Origin: Actinacidiphila alni
GTDB lineage: Bacteria > Actinomycetota > Actinomycetes > Streptomycetales > Streptomycetaceae
Direction: 5' to 3'
NCBI RefSeq assembly: GCF_900112845.1
Contig: NZ_FONG01000003.1
Span: forward strand, 124,001-188,000
Length of the DNA stretch: 64,000 nucleotides
Part shown: one piece after another, positions 15,617 through 24,988 of the stretch
Numbering within the stretch: the first letter of the stretch is position 1
Layout: each line of letters starts with the position of its first letter
The notes under the pieces: model-generated
The model's database searches: none
The model's input: only the letters and a program-made list of their open reading frames with translations
Told to the model about the DNA's origin: nothing
Made by a program: the position numbers and the translations under genes

Positions 15617-16282
15617 TCAGGCGATTCCGTATTCGGCGGCGTATGCGGTGAGGTGGTCCGACAGTTGGTGGGGGTGGCTGAGGGCGGGGGTGTGGCCGCC
15701 GGGGAGGACATCGGGGGTGAGGGACAGGCGGGTGCGGGTGACGCGGTGTTGGAAGGCGACCGGGAGGAGGCGGTCGTCGCGGCAGATCAGGACGCGGGTG
15801 GGGACGTCGGGCCAGGCGCGGAACGGGGACGGCTCGGCCATCCGGGCCTCGGACTGGCACCGGCCGCGGCGGAGCGCGGCGGCGGCCAGGTCGGGCGGCA
15901 CGTCCTGGTAAAAGAGTGCGACCGTGTCGTCGAAGCCCACCCGGGCCTCCTGCTCGTACGCGGTGTGCGCCCAGAAGTCGGCGGGCGCCTCGCCCGGCGC
16001 GGGGATCATGGGCGCGACCAGGACCAGCAGGCTCACGGGCAGCCGCTCGCAGACCAGCGGCGCGGTGAAGGCGCCGAGGGACTGCGCGACGACGACCGGC
16101 CGCGGCAGGTCACCGATCGCCTCGGCCACCGCATCCGCGTACTCCGGCAGGCCGGCCGCGTCGTCCTCGCAGGGCAGATCGGGCGCGACGGTCAGGTGCC
16201 CGCGCGCCCGCAGGTCGGCCTCGACCAGATGCCAGTACCAGCCGACGTCACCTGCGCCGTGGATGAACGCGAAGACCGCCAT
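15617..16282 (-). CDS. Alpha/beta hydrolase, small esterase type
   Basis: This 221-residue cytoplasmic alpha/beta hydrolase starts at ATG 16282, 8 nt after GGGAGG. The annotated frame could begin 9 nt earlier at a GTG that overlaps this site. The oxyanion motif HGAG is at residues 8-11, the nucleophile elbow AQSLGAF has Ser68, the acid is probably in CRDDRLLP, and the base is His in PGGHTP. The size and short cap resemble plant methylesterase/SABP2-like and EstA-type hydrolases. The substrate is unknown. The gene is divergent from the S51-like peptidase gene. Confidence 0.85.
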   Translation of the reverse strand: MAVFAFIHGAGDVGWYWHLVEADLRARGHLTVAPDLPCEDDAAGLPEYADAVAEAIGDLPRPVVVAQSLGAFTAPLVCERLPVSLLVLVAPMIPAPGEAPADFWAHTAYEQEARVGFDDTVALFYQDVPPDLAAAALRRGRCQSEARMAEPSPFRAWPDVPTRVLICRDDRLLPVAFQHRVTRTRLSLTPDVLPGGHTPALSHPHQLSDHLTAYAAEYGIA

Positions 16283-16461
16283 CCTCGCCACCTCCCGATC
16301 AGGGTCCTCGTCACGACCCTAGGCGACCCCACCGACAACGGCCGTGACCAGGCCGGACGTCGGCGCCGCGCCGCAATTCGATTGCGGCCGGGACCATGGC
16401 TTGGCAGCCTTCGAGGCACCGTCCGACCCCCGGGCGGCCCGAGGAACGGAGGCGCGGCGCG

Positions 16462-17199
16462 ATGGTACGTCCGGAACGGCGCCTGGCCCTGCTCGGCGGC
16501 GGCTTCTCGAGCGACGACGACGGTCTGCTGGACGACTGGGTGCTCGGCGCCGCCGCGGCGCCCCGCCCCGCGGTCTGCTTCGTCCCGACCGCCAGCGGCG
16601 ACGCGCCCGCGTACGCCGAGAGGTTCCTCGCGGCCTTCCGGGACCGGGCCTGCGAGCCGAGCGTTCTGCCGCTGTTCCGGCGGGAACTGGACGACGAGGG
16701 CCTGCGCGACTTCCTGCTCGCCCAGGACGTGGTGTACGTGGGCGGCGGCAACACCGCGAATCTGCTGGCGGTGTGGCGCGCGCACGGCGTGGACCGGCTG
16801 CTGCGCGAGGTGTACGACCGGGGCGGACTGCTCTGCGGCATCAGCGCGGGCGCCAACTGCTGGGCCGACGGCTCGCACACCGACTCCTTCGGGCCACTGG
16901 CTCACCTGCCCGACGGTTTGGGGCTGTTGACCGGTTCCGTCTGCCCGCACTACGACAGCGAGCCGGGCCGCCGCCCCTCGTACCGCGCGGCGGTGGCCCG
17001 GGGCGCGCTGCCGGCCGGCTGGGCGGTAGAGGACGGCGTCGGCGCCCTCTTCGCGGACGGCGCGCTGACGGACACGGTGACCCGCACCCCGCACGCGCGC
17101 CTGTACCGTGTGGCGCCGGACGGCGCGGGCGGCACGTCCGAAATCCCGGTGCCGTGCCGCCTGTTGGGCGGGCCGGGGCGGACGGCCGGGCCCGCGTGA
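16462..17199 (+). CDS. Peptidase E (S51)/class I glutamine amidotransferase-like protein
   Basis: This 245-residue cytoplasmic protein starts at ATG 16462, preceded by GGAGG. The family pattern is present: LALLGGGF at the N terminus, VYVGGGNTANLLAVWR, and the nucleophile elbow GISAGANCW (Ser128). C-terminal PHYDSE is also typical of PepE. Peptidase E cleaves Asp-X dipeptides, but many actinobacterial paralogues are uncharacterised. It appears monocistronic. Confidence 0.85.
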   Translation: MVRPERRLALLGGGFSSDDDGLLDDWVLGAAAAPRPAVCFVPTASGDAPAYAERFLAAFRDRACEPSVLPLFRRELDDEGLRDFLLAQDVVYVGGGNTANLLAVWRAHGVDRLLREVYDRGGLLCGISAGANCWADGSHTDSFGPLAHLPDGLGLLTGSVCPHYDSEPGRRPSYRAAVARGALPAGWAVEDGVGALFADGALTDTVTRTPHARLYRVAPDGAGGTSEIPVPCRLLGGPGRTAGPA

Positions 17200-17253
17200 G
17201 CCGTTGCCGCGAGCCGCGGGACCCACGGCCGTTCCGTAGCATCTGACGATGCG

Positions 17254-17616
17254 TCAGGGGCGGTTGAGCGAGATCGAGTTCACCGGGGTGAGGTTCTCGA
17301 TGTACGCGGCTCCCTCGGGAAGGACATCGAGCGCCGAGCCGGTCGCGTTGTAGCCGCTCCACAGCGTCGCCGAGGCGCCGCCGTATTGATTGTTGACGAC
17401 CATGTGACTGCCGAACTGGCCGCTGAGATTGTGCGCGCCGTAGCTGTAGAGGGCGAGCGACGGATGGTCGTTGTTCCAGCCGGTGCCCGGGTAGACGCAG
17501 ACCGCGCCGGTCGGACAGCCGTGCACGCCCTCGGCGTGGGCCTGCGTCGCGCCGAGCACGGACACCGTGGCAGTGGCGGCGGCGAGGACCGCGGCACTCC
17601 GCGTGATCTTGCGCAT
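17254..17616 (-). CDS. Secreted peptidase inhibitor, family I36 (SMPI-like)
   Basis: This 120-residue exported protein has a clear signal peptide, cleaved near residue 28 (ATQAHA). The mature part, about 92 residues, has the crystallin-like pattern of family I36: GCPTGAVCVYPGTGWNNDHPS with a likely disulfide, YGAHNLSGQFGSH and YNATGSALDVLPE. The founding member inhibits metalloproteases. Many homologues are annotated from sequence alone, so inhibition here is inferred. Start at ATG 17616 with GAGGAAGAG upstream. Confidence 0.85.
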   Translation of the reverse strand: MRKITRSAAVLAAATATVSVLGATQAHAEGVHGCPTGAVCVYPGTGWNNDHPSLALYSYGAHNLSGQFGSHMVVNNQYGGASATLWSGYNATGSALDVLPEGAAYIENLTPVNSISLNRP

Positions 17617-17858
17617 GGTCGTATCTCTTCCTCTTCGCGTGGTGGCCCGGCCGGGCCACCACGACCGTAGGAGCGGCGCCCGGGCCCGCGCTCCTGACGA
17701 ATGACAGGGACGCCGGAGCCCACCGCGTACGGGCCCGTGCCGTACGGGAGTTGGCGCATGTGACGCGGGCGGACCGGATGGACCGGCTGCCCGGTACGGT
17801 CGGTGCCCAGGGCCTGCCGGCGGGGCGGGTGCGACGGCGGGGAAGAGGCGGTGCGGCG
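17617..17858. other. Intergenic region before the small ORF
   Basis: This stretch holds the I36 promoter region. A repeated CGTACGGG / CCGTACGGG motif flanks GGGCCCGTG near 17727-17748. I see no gene and no clear operator. Confidence 0.4.
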
Positions 17859-18083
17859 GTGGGCCGGCTCAGCGACCGGCGCGCTGAACGCGACCGGCGG
17901 AATGCCGAGGCGGGACCCGACGCCTATCGGGGCGAGGCCGTCGAGATCCGCCGTATCGGCCGCGGCCTCTTCCACGAGGGCGGCGGCCTGTGGATGGTCG
18001 CCGTCGCCGCACGGACGACCGAACTCCACCCCGTCTCGACCAGCCGGATCACCGCCGCCTGGAAGGGCATCGGCGACTGGTGA
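17859..18083 (+). CDS. Small hypothetical protein upstream of narG
   Basis: This possible 74-residue protein starts at GTG 17859, 8 nt after GAAGAGG. An earlier in-frame GTG lies at 17829. Third codon positions are almost all G or C over the last 55 codons, as in real genes of this window, and the other frames lack this bias. The sequence is basic at the N terminus and ends RITAAWKGIGDW. No domain is recognised. It lies 166 bp before narG on the same strand; a shared function is not demonstrated. Confidence 0.5.
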   Translation: MGRLSDRRAERDRRNAEAGPDAYRGEAVEIRRIGRGLFHEGGGLWMVAVAARTTELHPVSTSRITAAWKGIGDW

Positions 18084-18249
18084 GCGGCTGACGCGGGCCC
18101 CGGGCGCGGGACCGCGTACCGGCCGGGGCCCGTGACGTGCGCCATACGGGGTGTATACGGCCACGTGGACGCACGTCGGCGGCCCGCGCGGCGGCCAGGC
18201 GGTTTTGATGGTGCGACATGCCATGACCACCGCTGCCGGAAGGTCCGTG

Positions 18250-21200
18250 ATGCAGGAGTCGTCGACGAGCGAACCCGGTGCCCTGCTGCTGCGGACCGGC
18301 CGCTGGTTCCGGCGCGGGACACCGGCCGCCGACCTGCACAGCGTGCGGATCACCGGCGGCCGGCAGGGCGACACCTTCTACCGCGACCGCTGGAACCACG
18401 ACAAGGTCGTCACCTCCACGCACGGCGTCAACTGCACCGGATCCTGCCGCTGGAAGGTGTACGTCAAGGACGGCGTCATCACCTGGGAGACCCAGGCCAC
18501 CGACTACCCGTCCGTGGGCCCTGACCGCCCCGAGTACGAACCGCGCGGCTGCCCCCGCGGCGCTGCCTTCTCCTGGTACACCTACTCCCCGACACGGGTG
18601 CGCTACCCGTATGTGCGCGGCGTGCTCCTGGAGATGTACCGCGAGGCCAAGCGGCGGCTGCACGACCCGGTGCTCGCCTGGGCCGACATCCAGGCCGACC
18701 CGGAACGGCGCCGCCGCTACCAGTTGGCGCGCGGCAAGGGCGGCCTGGTGCGCGCCGATTGGGACGAGGCGGTCGAGATCGTCGCCGCCGCACATGTGCA
18801 CACCATCAAGGCGTACGGCCCCGACCGGATCGCCGGCTTCTCGCCGATCCCGGCGATGTCGATGGTCTCGCACGCGGCCGGCGCCCGTTTCCACTCGCTC
18901 ATCGGCGCGCCGATGCTCTCCTTCTACGACTGGTACGCCGACCTGCCGGTGGCCTCCCCGCAGGTGTTCGGCGACCAGACGGACGTACCGGAGTCCGGCG
19001 ACTGGTGGGACGCGGCCTATCTGATGATGTGGGGGTCCAACGTCCCGGTGACGCGGACCCCCGACGCGCACTGGATGGCCGAGGCCCGCTACCGCGGCCA
19101 GAAGGTCGTGGCCGTCGCGCCGGACTACGCCGACAACGCCAAATTCGCCGACGAGTGGCTGCACCCGCACCCCGGCACCGACGGCGCGCTCGCCCTGGCC
19201 ATGGGCCATGTGGTGCTCAAGGAGTTCTTCGTCGACCGGCAGGTGCCGTTCTTCACCGACTACGTCCGCACCTACACCGACCTGCCGTTCCTGGTCACCC
19301 TCGACGAGAAGGACGGCGCTTTCGTGCCGTCGAAATTCCTGCGCGCGGCCGACCTCGGGGACACCGGCGAGGGCGCCGAGTGGAAGACCGTCGTCCTGGA
19401 CGAGACCACCGGGCAGGCGGCCGTGCCCAACGGCTCGCTGGGCTTTCGCTGGACGGAGTCCGGCAAGGGCAGGTGGAATCTCGACCTGGCGGAGCTGCGC
19501 CCCCGGCTCTCGCTGCACGGGCTCTCGCTCCATGGCGCGGACGTCGTGGCGCCGGTGGAGGTGCTGCTGCCGCGCTTCGACACCGAGGGCGGCGACCACG
19601 GGCAGGGCCGCGGCGACGTGGTGCGCCGTGGTGTCCCCGCCACCCGCCTCGGCGGCGAGGAGGGACCGCTGGTCACCACCGTCTTCGACCTGCTGCTCGC
19701 CCAGTACGGGGTCGGCCGCGACGGACTGCCCGGCCGCTGGCCCGAGTCCTACGAGGACGCCACGACACCCGGCACCCCGGGCTGGCAGGAGGCGCACACC
19801 TCGGTGCCCGCCGCCAGGTGCGTGAAGATCGCACGGGAGTTCGCGCGAACGGCCGAAGAGTCCAAGGGCCGCTGCATGATCCTGATGGGCGCGGGCACCA
19901 ACCACTGGTTCCACTCCGAGACCATCTACCGGGCCTTCCTCGCACTGCTCCAGCTCACCGGCTGCCAGGGCCGCAACGGCGGCGGCTGGGCGCACTACGT
20001 CGGCCAGGAGAAAGTCCGCCCCTTCACCGGCTGGTCCACGCTCGCCGCCGCCACCGACTGGTCACGGCCGCCGCGCCAGATGATCGGCACCGCCTGGTTC
20101 TTCCTCAACACCGACCAGTGGCGCTACGACCGCTTCGCCGCCGATGTGCTCGCCTCGCCGCTCGGCGAGGGCCGCTTCACCGGCATGACCGGCGCCGACC
20201 TGCTCGCGCAGTCGGCGCGCGCGGGCTGGATGCCGTCGTACCCGACCTTCGACCGCAATCCGCTGGACCTGGTCGACGAGGCCCGCGCCCTCGGCAAGGA
20301 ACCGCGGCAGCACATCGTGGACGAACTCACCGCCGGGCGGCTGCGGTTCGCGTGCGAGGACCCCGACGCACCGGCCAACTGGCCCCGGGTGATGACCCTG
20401 TGGCGGGCCAATCTGCTCGGCTCCTCGGGCAAGGGCGCCGAATACTTCACCAAGCACCTGCTCGGCACCCAGTCCTCGCTGCGCGCCGAGGAAGCCGCCC
20501 CGGACGAACGCCCGCGCGACGTCACCTGGCACGAGCGCGCACCCGAGGGGAAACTCGACCTGCTGCTGTCGATGGACTTCCGGATGACGTCCTCGACGAT
20601 GCTGTCCGACGTGGTGCTGCCCGCCGCCACCTGGTACGAGAAGCACGACCTGTCCTCCACCGACATGCATCCGTACGTGCACGCCTTCACCCCGGCGATC
20701 GACCCGCCGTGGCAGGCGCGTACCGACCACGAGACCTTCCACACCATCGCCGGACGGTTCAGCGAACTCGCCCGCGGCCACCTCGACACCCGGCACGACC
20801 TGGTCGCGACCGCGCTCCAGCACGACACACCGGGGGAGATCGCGCAGCCCGGGGGAGTGGCCCCCGACTGGCGGCGCGACGGCACCGCGCCCGAGCCCGG
20901 CAGGACGATGCCGACGCTCACCGTGGTGGAACGCGACTACACCGCGATCGGCGCCAAGATGGCCGCGCTCGGTCCGCTCGCCGAACAACTCGGCCTGCCC
21001 GTCAAGGGCATCGCGCTCCACCCCGACCAGGAGATCGAGGACCTGCGGGCGATGGGCGGCGTCGTACGCGGCGGACCCGCGGACGGCCGCCCCGCCATCG
21101 ACACCGAGGTCAAGGCCGCCAACGCCATCCTCACGCTGTCCGGCACCACCAACGGTCGGCTCGCCACCCAGGGCTTCCGCACCCTGTCCGAGCGCACCGG

Positions 21201-21966
21201 CCGGGACATGGCGCACCTGGCCGCGGAGCAGGAGGGCAAGCGGATCAGCTACGCCGACACCGAGGCCGCGCCCGTCCCCGTCATCACCTCGCCCGAGTGG
21301 TCCGGCAGCGAATCCGGCGGACGGCGCTACGCCCCCTTCACCCAGAACACCGAACACCTCAAGCCCTGGCACACCCTGACGGGCCGTCAGCACTTCTTCG
21401 TGGACCACGACTGGATGCACGAACTCGGCGAGGCGCTGCCGGTCTACCGGCCGCCGCTGGACATGCACCGGCTCTTCGGCGAACCCGTCATCGGCCCGGA
21501 CGGCGAGAAGGCGGTGACCGTCCGCTATCTCACCCCCCACAACAAATGGTCCATCCACTCCGAGTACCAGGACAACTTCTTCATGCTGGCGCTGTCCCGC
21601 GGCGGCCAGGCCATCTGGATGTCGGTCGAGGACGCGGCGGCCATCGGCGTCAAGGACAACGACTGGATCGAGGCGGTCAACCGCAACGGCGTCGTCGTCG
21701 CGCGGGCCGTCGTCTCGCACCGCATGCCGGCCGGCACCGTCTACATGCACCACGCCCAGGAACGCACGGTCGGCGTGCCGAAGACCGAGACCACAGGCCG
21801 GCGCGGCGGCATCCACAATTCGCTGACCCGGATCCTGCTGAAACCGACCCACCTCATCGGCGGCTACGCCCAGCTCTCCTGGGCCTTCAACTACCTCGGC
21901 CCCACCGGCAACCAGCGCGACGAGGTCACCGTCATCCGCCGCCGTTCGCAGAATGTGGAGTACTGA
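18250..21966 (+). CDS. narG: Respiratory nitrate reductase alpha subunit
   Basis: This is the 1238-residue catalytic Mo-bisMGD subunit of the membrane-bound nitrate reductase, which reduces nitrate to nitrite with electrons from NarH. The FS0 cluster ligands are visible as His58-x3-Cys62-x3-Cys66-x34-Cys101 (HGVNCTGSC, then RGCPRG), the NarG spacing. Long conserved stretches include YEPRGCPRGAAFSWYTYSPT and TGCQGRNGGGWAHYVGQEK. Start choice: ATG 18250, after GGAAGG; ATGs at 18208 and 18223 would add residues that NarG does not need. It is the first gene of narGHJI, and its stop is 1 nt from narH. Confidence 0.97.
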   Translation: MQESSTSEPGALLLRTGRWFRRGTPAADLHSVRITGGRQGDTFYRDRWNHDKVVTSTHGVNCTGSCRWKVYVKDGVITWETQATDYPSVGPDRPEYEPRGCPRGAAFSWYTYSPTRVRYPYVRGVLLEMYREAKRRLHDPVLAWADIQADPERRRRYQLARGKGGLVRADWDEAVEIVAAAHVHTIKAYGPDRIAGFSPIPAMSMVSHAAGARFHSLIGAPMLSFYDWYADLPVASPQVFGDQTDVPESGDWWDAAYLMMWGSNVPVTRTPDAHWMAEARYRGQKVVAVAPDYADNAKFADEWLHPHPGTDGALALAMGHVVLKEFFVDRQVPFFTDYVRTYTDLPFLVTLDEKDGAFVPSKFLRAADLGDTGEGAEWKTVVLDETTGQAAVPNGSLGFRWTESGKGRWNLDLAELRPRLSLHGLSLHGADVVAPVEVLLPRFDTEGGDHGQGRGDVVRRGVPATRLGGEEGPLVTTVFDLLLAQYGVGRDGLPGRWPESYEDATTPGTPGWQEAHTSVPAARCVKIAREFARTAEESKGRCMILMGAGTNHWFHSETIYRAFLALLQLTGCQGRNGGGWAHYVGQEKVRPFTGWSTLAAATDWSRPPRQMIGTAWFFLNTDQWRYDRFAADVLASPLGEGRFTGMTGADLLAQSARAGWMPSYPTFDRNPLDLVDEARALGKEPRQHIVDELTAGRLRFACEDPDAPANWPRVMTLWRANLLGSSGKGAEYFTKHLLGTQSSLRAEEAAPDERPRDVTWHERAPEGKLDLLLSMDFRMTSSTMLSDVVLPAATWYEKHDLSSTDMHPYVHAFTPAIDPPWQARTDHETFHTIAGRFSELARGHLDTRHDLVATALQHDTPGEIAQPGGVAPDWRRDGTAPEPGRTMPTLTVVERDYTAIGAKMAALGPLAEQLGLPVKGIALHPDQEIEDLRAMGGVVRGGPADGRPAIDTEVKAANAILTLSGTTNGRLATQGFRTLSERTGRDMAHLAAEQEGKRISYADTEAAPVPVITSPEWSGSESGGRRYAPFTQNTEHLKPWHTLTGRQHFFVDHDWMHELGEALPVYRPPLDMHRLFGEPVIGPDGEKAVTVRYLTPHNKWSIHSEYQDNFFMLALSRGGQAIWMSVEDAAAIGVKDNDWIEAVNRNGVVVARAVVSHRMPAGTVYMHHAQERTVGVPKTETTGRRGGIHNSLTRILLKPTHLIGGYAQLSWAFNYLGPTGNQRDEVTVIRRRSQNVEY

Positions 21967-21967
21967 C

Positions 21968-23608
21968 ATGCCCTCAGGCGCGGCCCCGGTCGGCCGGGTG
22001 ATGGCGCAGCTCGCCATGGTGATGAATCTCGACAAGTGCATCGGCTGCCACACCTGTTCCGTCACCTGCAAGCAGACCTGGACCAACCGCTCCGGCATGG
22101 AGTACGTGTGGTTCAACAACGTCGAGACCCGGCCGGGCCTGGGCTATCCGCGCCGCTACGAGGACCAGGAGCGCTGGCGCGGCGGCTGGAAGCTCAACCG
22201 GCGCGGAAAGCTCCAACTGCGCCAGGGCGGCCGCCTGTTCAAAATGGCGTCGATCTTCGCCAATCCGGTGCTGCCGGTCGTCAAGGACTACTACGAGCCC
22301 TGGACGTACGACTACCGCAATCTCACCAACGCCCCGCTCGGCGACGACTATCCGGTGGCCGAACCGCGGTCGCTGATCACCGGCAAGCCGATGAAGATCG
22401 TATGGTCGCCGAACTGGGACGACAATCTCGGCGGCGGCCAGGAACACGCCCCGCGCGACCCCAATGTGGAGAAGATGCGCGCCGAGGTCGGCGAGAAGAT
22501 CCGCTTCAGCTTCGAGCAGACCTTCATGTTCTACCTGCCGCGGATCTGCGAGCACTGCCTCAACCCGGCCTGCGCGGCGGCCTGTCCGTCCGGCGCGATC
22601 TACAAGCGCACCGAGGACGGCATCGTCCTGGTCGACCAGGACCAGTGTCGCGGCTGGCGGCAGTGCGTGACCGGCTGCCCGTACAAGAAGATCTACTTCA
22701 ACCACCGCACCGGCAAGGCCGAGAAGTGCACCTTCTGCTACCCGCGCGTCGAGGTCGGGCTGCCCACCGTCTGCTCCGAGACCTGCGTCGGCCGGCTGCG
22801 CTACCTCGGCGTCGTGCTGTACGACGCGGACAAGGTCACCGCCGCGGCCTCGGTGAAGGACGAAAAGGACCTGTACGAGGCCCAGTTGGGGGTCTTCCTC
22901 GACCCCGAGGACCCCGAGGTGCGGCGGGCCGCGGAGCGCGACGGCATCGCGCACGACTGGATCGAGGCCGCCCGCCGCTCCCCGGTGCACGCCCTGATCA
23001 GCACCTACAAGGTGGCGCTGCCGCTGCACCCGGAATACCGCACCATGCCGATGGTCTGGTACATCCCGCCGCTGTCCCCGGTCGTCGAGGCCGTCAGCGA
23101 GAGCGGTCACGACGGCGAGGACGCGGGCAATCTCTTCGGCGCCATCGACGCCCTGCGCATCCCGCTGGAATACCTCGCCGAGCTGTTCACCGCGGGCGAC
23201 ACCGCACCGGTCAGGGCGTCACTGGACAAGCTGGCCGCGATGCGCTCCCACATGCGTGACGTCAACCTCGGCCGTACGCCCGACGGTTCGGCCGCGGAGG
23301 CGGTCGGCATGACGCCGTCGCAGATCCAGGAGATGTTCCGTCTGCTGGCCGTCGCCAAGTACGAGGACCGGTACGTCATCCCGACCGCCGCCCAGGCCGA
23401 CGCCCGCCGGCTGGAGGAGTCGGCGGTGCCCGACCAGTGCAGCCTCGACTACGAGGACGGCCCCGGCATGGGCGCGCAAGGACCGGCCGACGCGGACGGC
23501 CCCTTCGGCGCCGACTCCGGCCGCAAACCACTGCCCCTGGTCACCATCGAGAACTTCCACGCGATGCGCAGACGGCAGACCGCGGACGAGGAAGAGCCCC
23601 TGTCATGA
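21968..23608 (+). CDS. narH: Respiratory nitrate reductase beta subunit
   Basis: This 546-residue iron-sulfur subunit passes electrons from NarI haem to NarG. Four cysteine groups are visible: CIGCHTCSVTC (Cys24, 27, 30, 34), CEHCLNPACAAACPSG, CRGWRQCVTGCPYKK and CTFC...CSETC. The Trp in CRGWRQC replaces a cysteine, as expected for the [3Fe-4S] centre of NarH. The start at ATG 21968 follows the narG stop directly; an internal ATG at 22001 matches the N terminus of many homologues and is an alternative. The stop overlaps narJ (ATGA). Confidence 0.97.
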   Translation: MPSGAAPVGRVMAQLAMVMNLDKCIGCHTCSVTCKQTWTNRSGMEYVWFNNVETRPGLGYPRRYEDQERWRGGWKLNRRGKLQLRQGGRLFKMASIFANPVLPVVKDYYEPWTYDYRNLTNAPLGDDYPVAEPRSLITGKPMKIVWSPNWDDNLGGGQEHAPRDPNVEKMRAEVGEKIRFSFEQTFMFYLPRICEHCLNPACAAACPSGAIYKRTEDGIVLVDQDQCRGWRQCVTGCPYKKIYFNHRTGKAEKCTFCYPRVEVGLPTVCSETCVGRLRYLGVVLYDADKVTAAASVKDEKDLYEAQLGVFLDPEDPEVRRAAERDGIAHDWIEAARRSPVHALISTYKVALPLHPEYRTMPMVWYIPPLSPVVEAVSESGHDGEDAGNLFGAIDALRIPLEYLAELFTAGDTAPVRASLDKLAAMRSHMRDVNLGRTPDGSAAEAVGMTPSQIQEMFRLLAVAKYEDRYVIPTAAQADARRLEESAVPDQCSLDYEDGPGMGAQGPADADGPFGADSGRKPLPLVTIENFHAMRRRQTADEEEPLS

Positions 23609-24255
23609 CCGGACGACACGCACCCGAGGCCCCTGCGGACACCCGGGTCCTGCACCAGGCCGCCGCGATCTGCCTGGCCTACCCCGACGCCGCCTTCCGC
23701 GCCGGACTGCCGCTGCTGCGCCGCGCGCTGGCCGCCGTACGCCATGACGCAGGGCTGCCGCTGCGGGAGTTCACCGACCACGCGGCGGGGGAGCCGGAGG
23801 CTGCGCTGACCGCGCACTACGTGGAGACCTTCGACTTCACCAACCGGCATAGCCTGCACCTGAGTTGGTGGACCGACGGCGACACCCGGCGGCGCGGCGA
23901 GGCGCTGCTGCGCTTCAAGGACGCCTACCGGGAGCACGGCATGGAACACGCGGGAGAGGACCTGCCGGACTTCCTGCCCGCCGTCCTGGAATTCGCCGCC
24001 GCCACCGGCTCCGACGCCCTGCTGCGCGACCACCGCCCTGCCCTTGAACTCCTGCGGCTCGCGCTCACCGAACGCGGCACCCCCTACGCCCGTGTCCTCG
24101 ACGCGGTCTGCGCCACACTGCCCGGCGCCTCGCCCAAGGACCGCGCCGCCGCCCACGCGCTGGCCCGCGGCGGCCCGCCCCGCGAGGACGTCGGCCTGGA
24201 CTCCGCCCCCTACGGGCACCTCGGCATGCTGCCCGTCCTGACCGGAGAGCGGTGA
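23605..24255 (+). CDS. narJ: Nitrate reductase assembly chaperone, delta subunit
   Basis: This 216-residue helical TorD/NarJ-family chaperone binds apo-NarG and is needed for cofactor insertion and membrane assembly. Conserved features are YVETFDFTNRHSLHLSWW near residue 75 and a LPDFLPAVLEF segment, both characteristic of NarJ. The start at ATG 23605 overlaps the narH TGA by 4 nt, indicating coupled translation. No membrane segment is present. Confidence 0.95.
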   Translation: MTGRHAPEAPADTRVLHQAAAICLAYPDAAFRAGLPLLRRALAAVRHDAGLPLREFTDHAAGEPEAALTAHYVETFDFTNRHSLHLSWWTDGDTRRRGEALLRFKDAYREHGMEHAGEDLPDFLPAVLEFAAATGSDALLRDHRPALELLRLALTERGTPYARVLDAVCATLPGASPKDRAAAHALARGGPPREDVGLDSAPYGHLGMLPVLTGER

Positions 24256-24262
24256 CACCGCG

Positions 24263-24988
24263 ATGAACACCTTCCTGTGGGGCGTACTGCCCTACGCCGT
24301 CTTCGTCCTCCTGGTCTCCGGCCTGGTCTGGCGGCACCGCTACGACAAATTCGGCTGGACGACCCGCTCGTCGGAGGTCTACGAATCCCGGCTGCTGAAC
24401 ATCGCCTCGCCGATGTTCCACTACGGCATTCTCTTCGTCCTCGTCGGCCACCTGATGGGCCTGTTCGTCCCCGCCTCGTGGACGGACGCGGTCGGGATGA
24501 GCGAACACACCTACCACCTGCTGTCGCTGTTCGGCGGCTGCGCGGCAGGACTGCTCGCCGTCACCGGCATCCTGATGCTGATCTACCGCCGCCGCACCAA
24601 CGCCGCGGTGCTGCGCGCCACCACGCGCAACGACAAGCTGATGTACGTCGTGCTGCTCGCCGCGATCGTGATGGGCATGACCGCCAAGCTCATGCACTCC
24701 GACATCCACAGCGGCTACGACTACCGCACCACCATCGCGCCCTGGGCCCGCAGCCTGTTCACGCTGCACCCCAGGACCGGGCTGTGGGCGGGAGTGCCGC
24801 TGGCGTACCGGATCCACGCGGTGATCGGCATGGCGCTGTTCGCGCTGATCCCGTTCAGCCGGCTGGTGCACATGTTCAGCGCGCCTCTTCAGTACTTCTT
24901 CCGGCCGTACGTCGTCTACCGCAGCCGTGACCCCGAGCAGCTCGGCGGCCGCGCTCCACGCAGGGGCTGGGAACGTGTCGACTACTGA
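24263..24988 (+). CDS. narI: Nitrate reductase gamma subunit, cytochrome b
   Basis: This 241-residue membrane subunit carries five hydrophobic helices and two b-type haems. It oxidises menaquinol and sends electrons to NarH. Histidines typical of the haem ligands are in MFHYGILFVLVGHLMG and in RIHAVIGMALFALIPFSRLVHMFSAPL. It begins 7 nt after narJ and overlaps the next gene by 14 nt, so the operon continues into the SLAC1-type channel gene. Confidence 0.96.
   Translation: MNTFLWGVLPYAVFVLLVSGLVWRHRYDKFGWTTRSSEVYESRLLNIASPMFHYGILFVLVGHLMGLFVPASWTDAVGMSEHTYHLLSLFGGCAAGLLAVTGILMLIYRRRTNAAVLRATTRNDKLMYVVLLAAIVMGMTAKLMHSDIHSGYDYRTTIAPWARSLFTLHPRTGLWAGVPLAYRIHAVIGMALFALIPFSRLVHMFSAPLQYFFRPYVVYRSRDPEQLGGRAPRRGWERVDY

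Noticed and set aside
14613..15860. N-terminal extension of the GH31 gene through the repeat array
   Set aside because: A standard signal peptide starts at 14612; the upstream part is only translated tandem repeat.
18084..18249. DevR/OsdR box before narG
   Set aside because: Several GGGCCC-rich stretches are present, but none has the GGG-N8-CCC palindrome found in the dormancy island.
18759..22001. Long plus-strand frame inside narG
   Set aside because: Shadow frame of narG; arginine-rich, no homology, no ribosome site.
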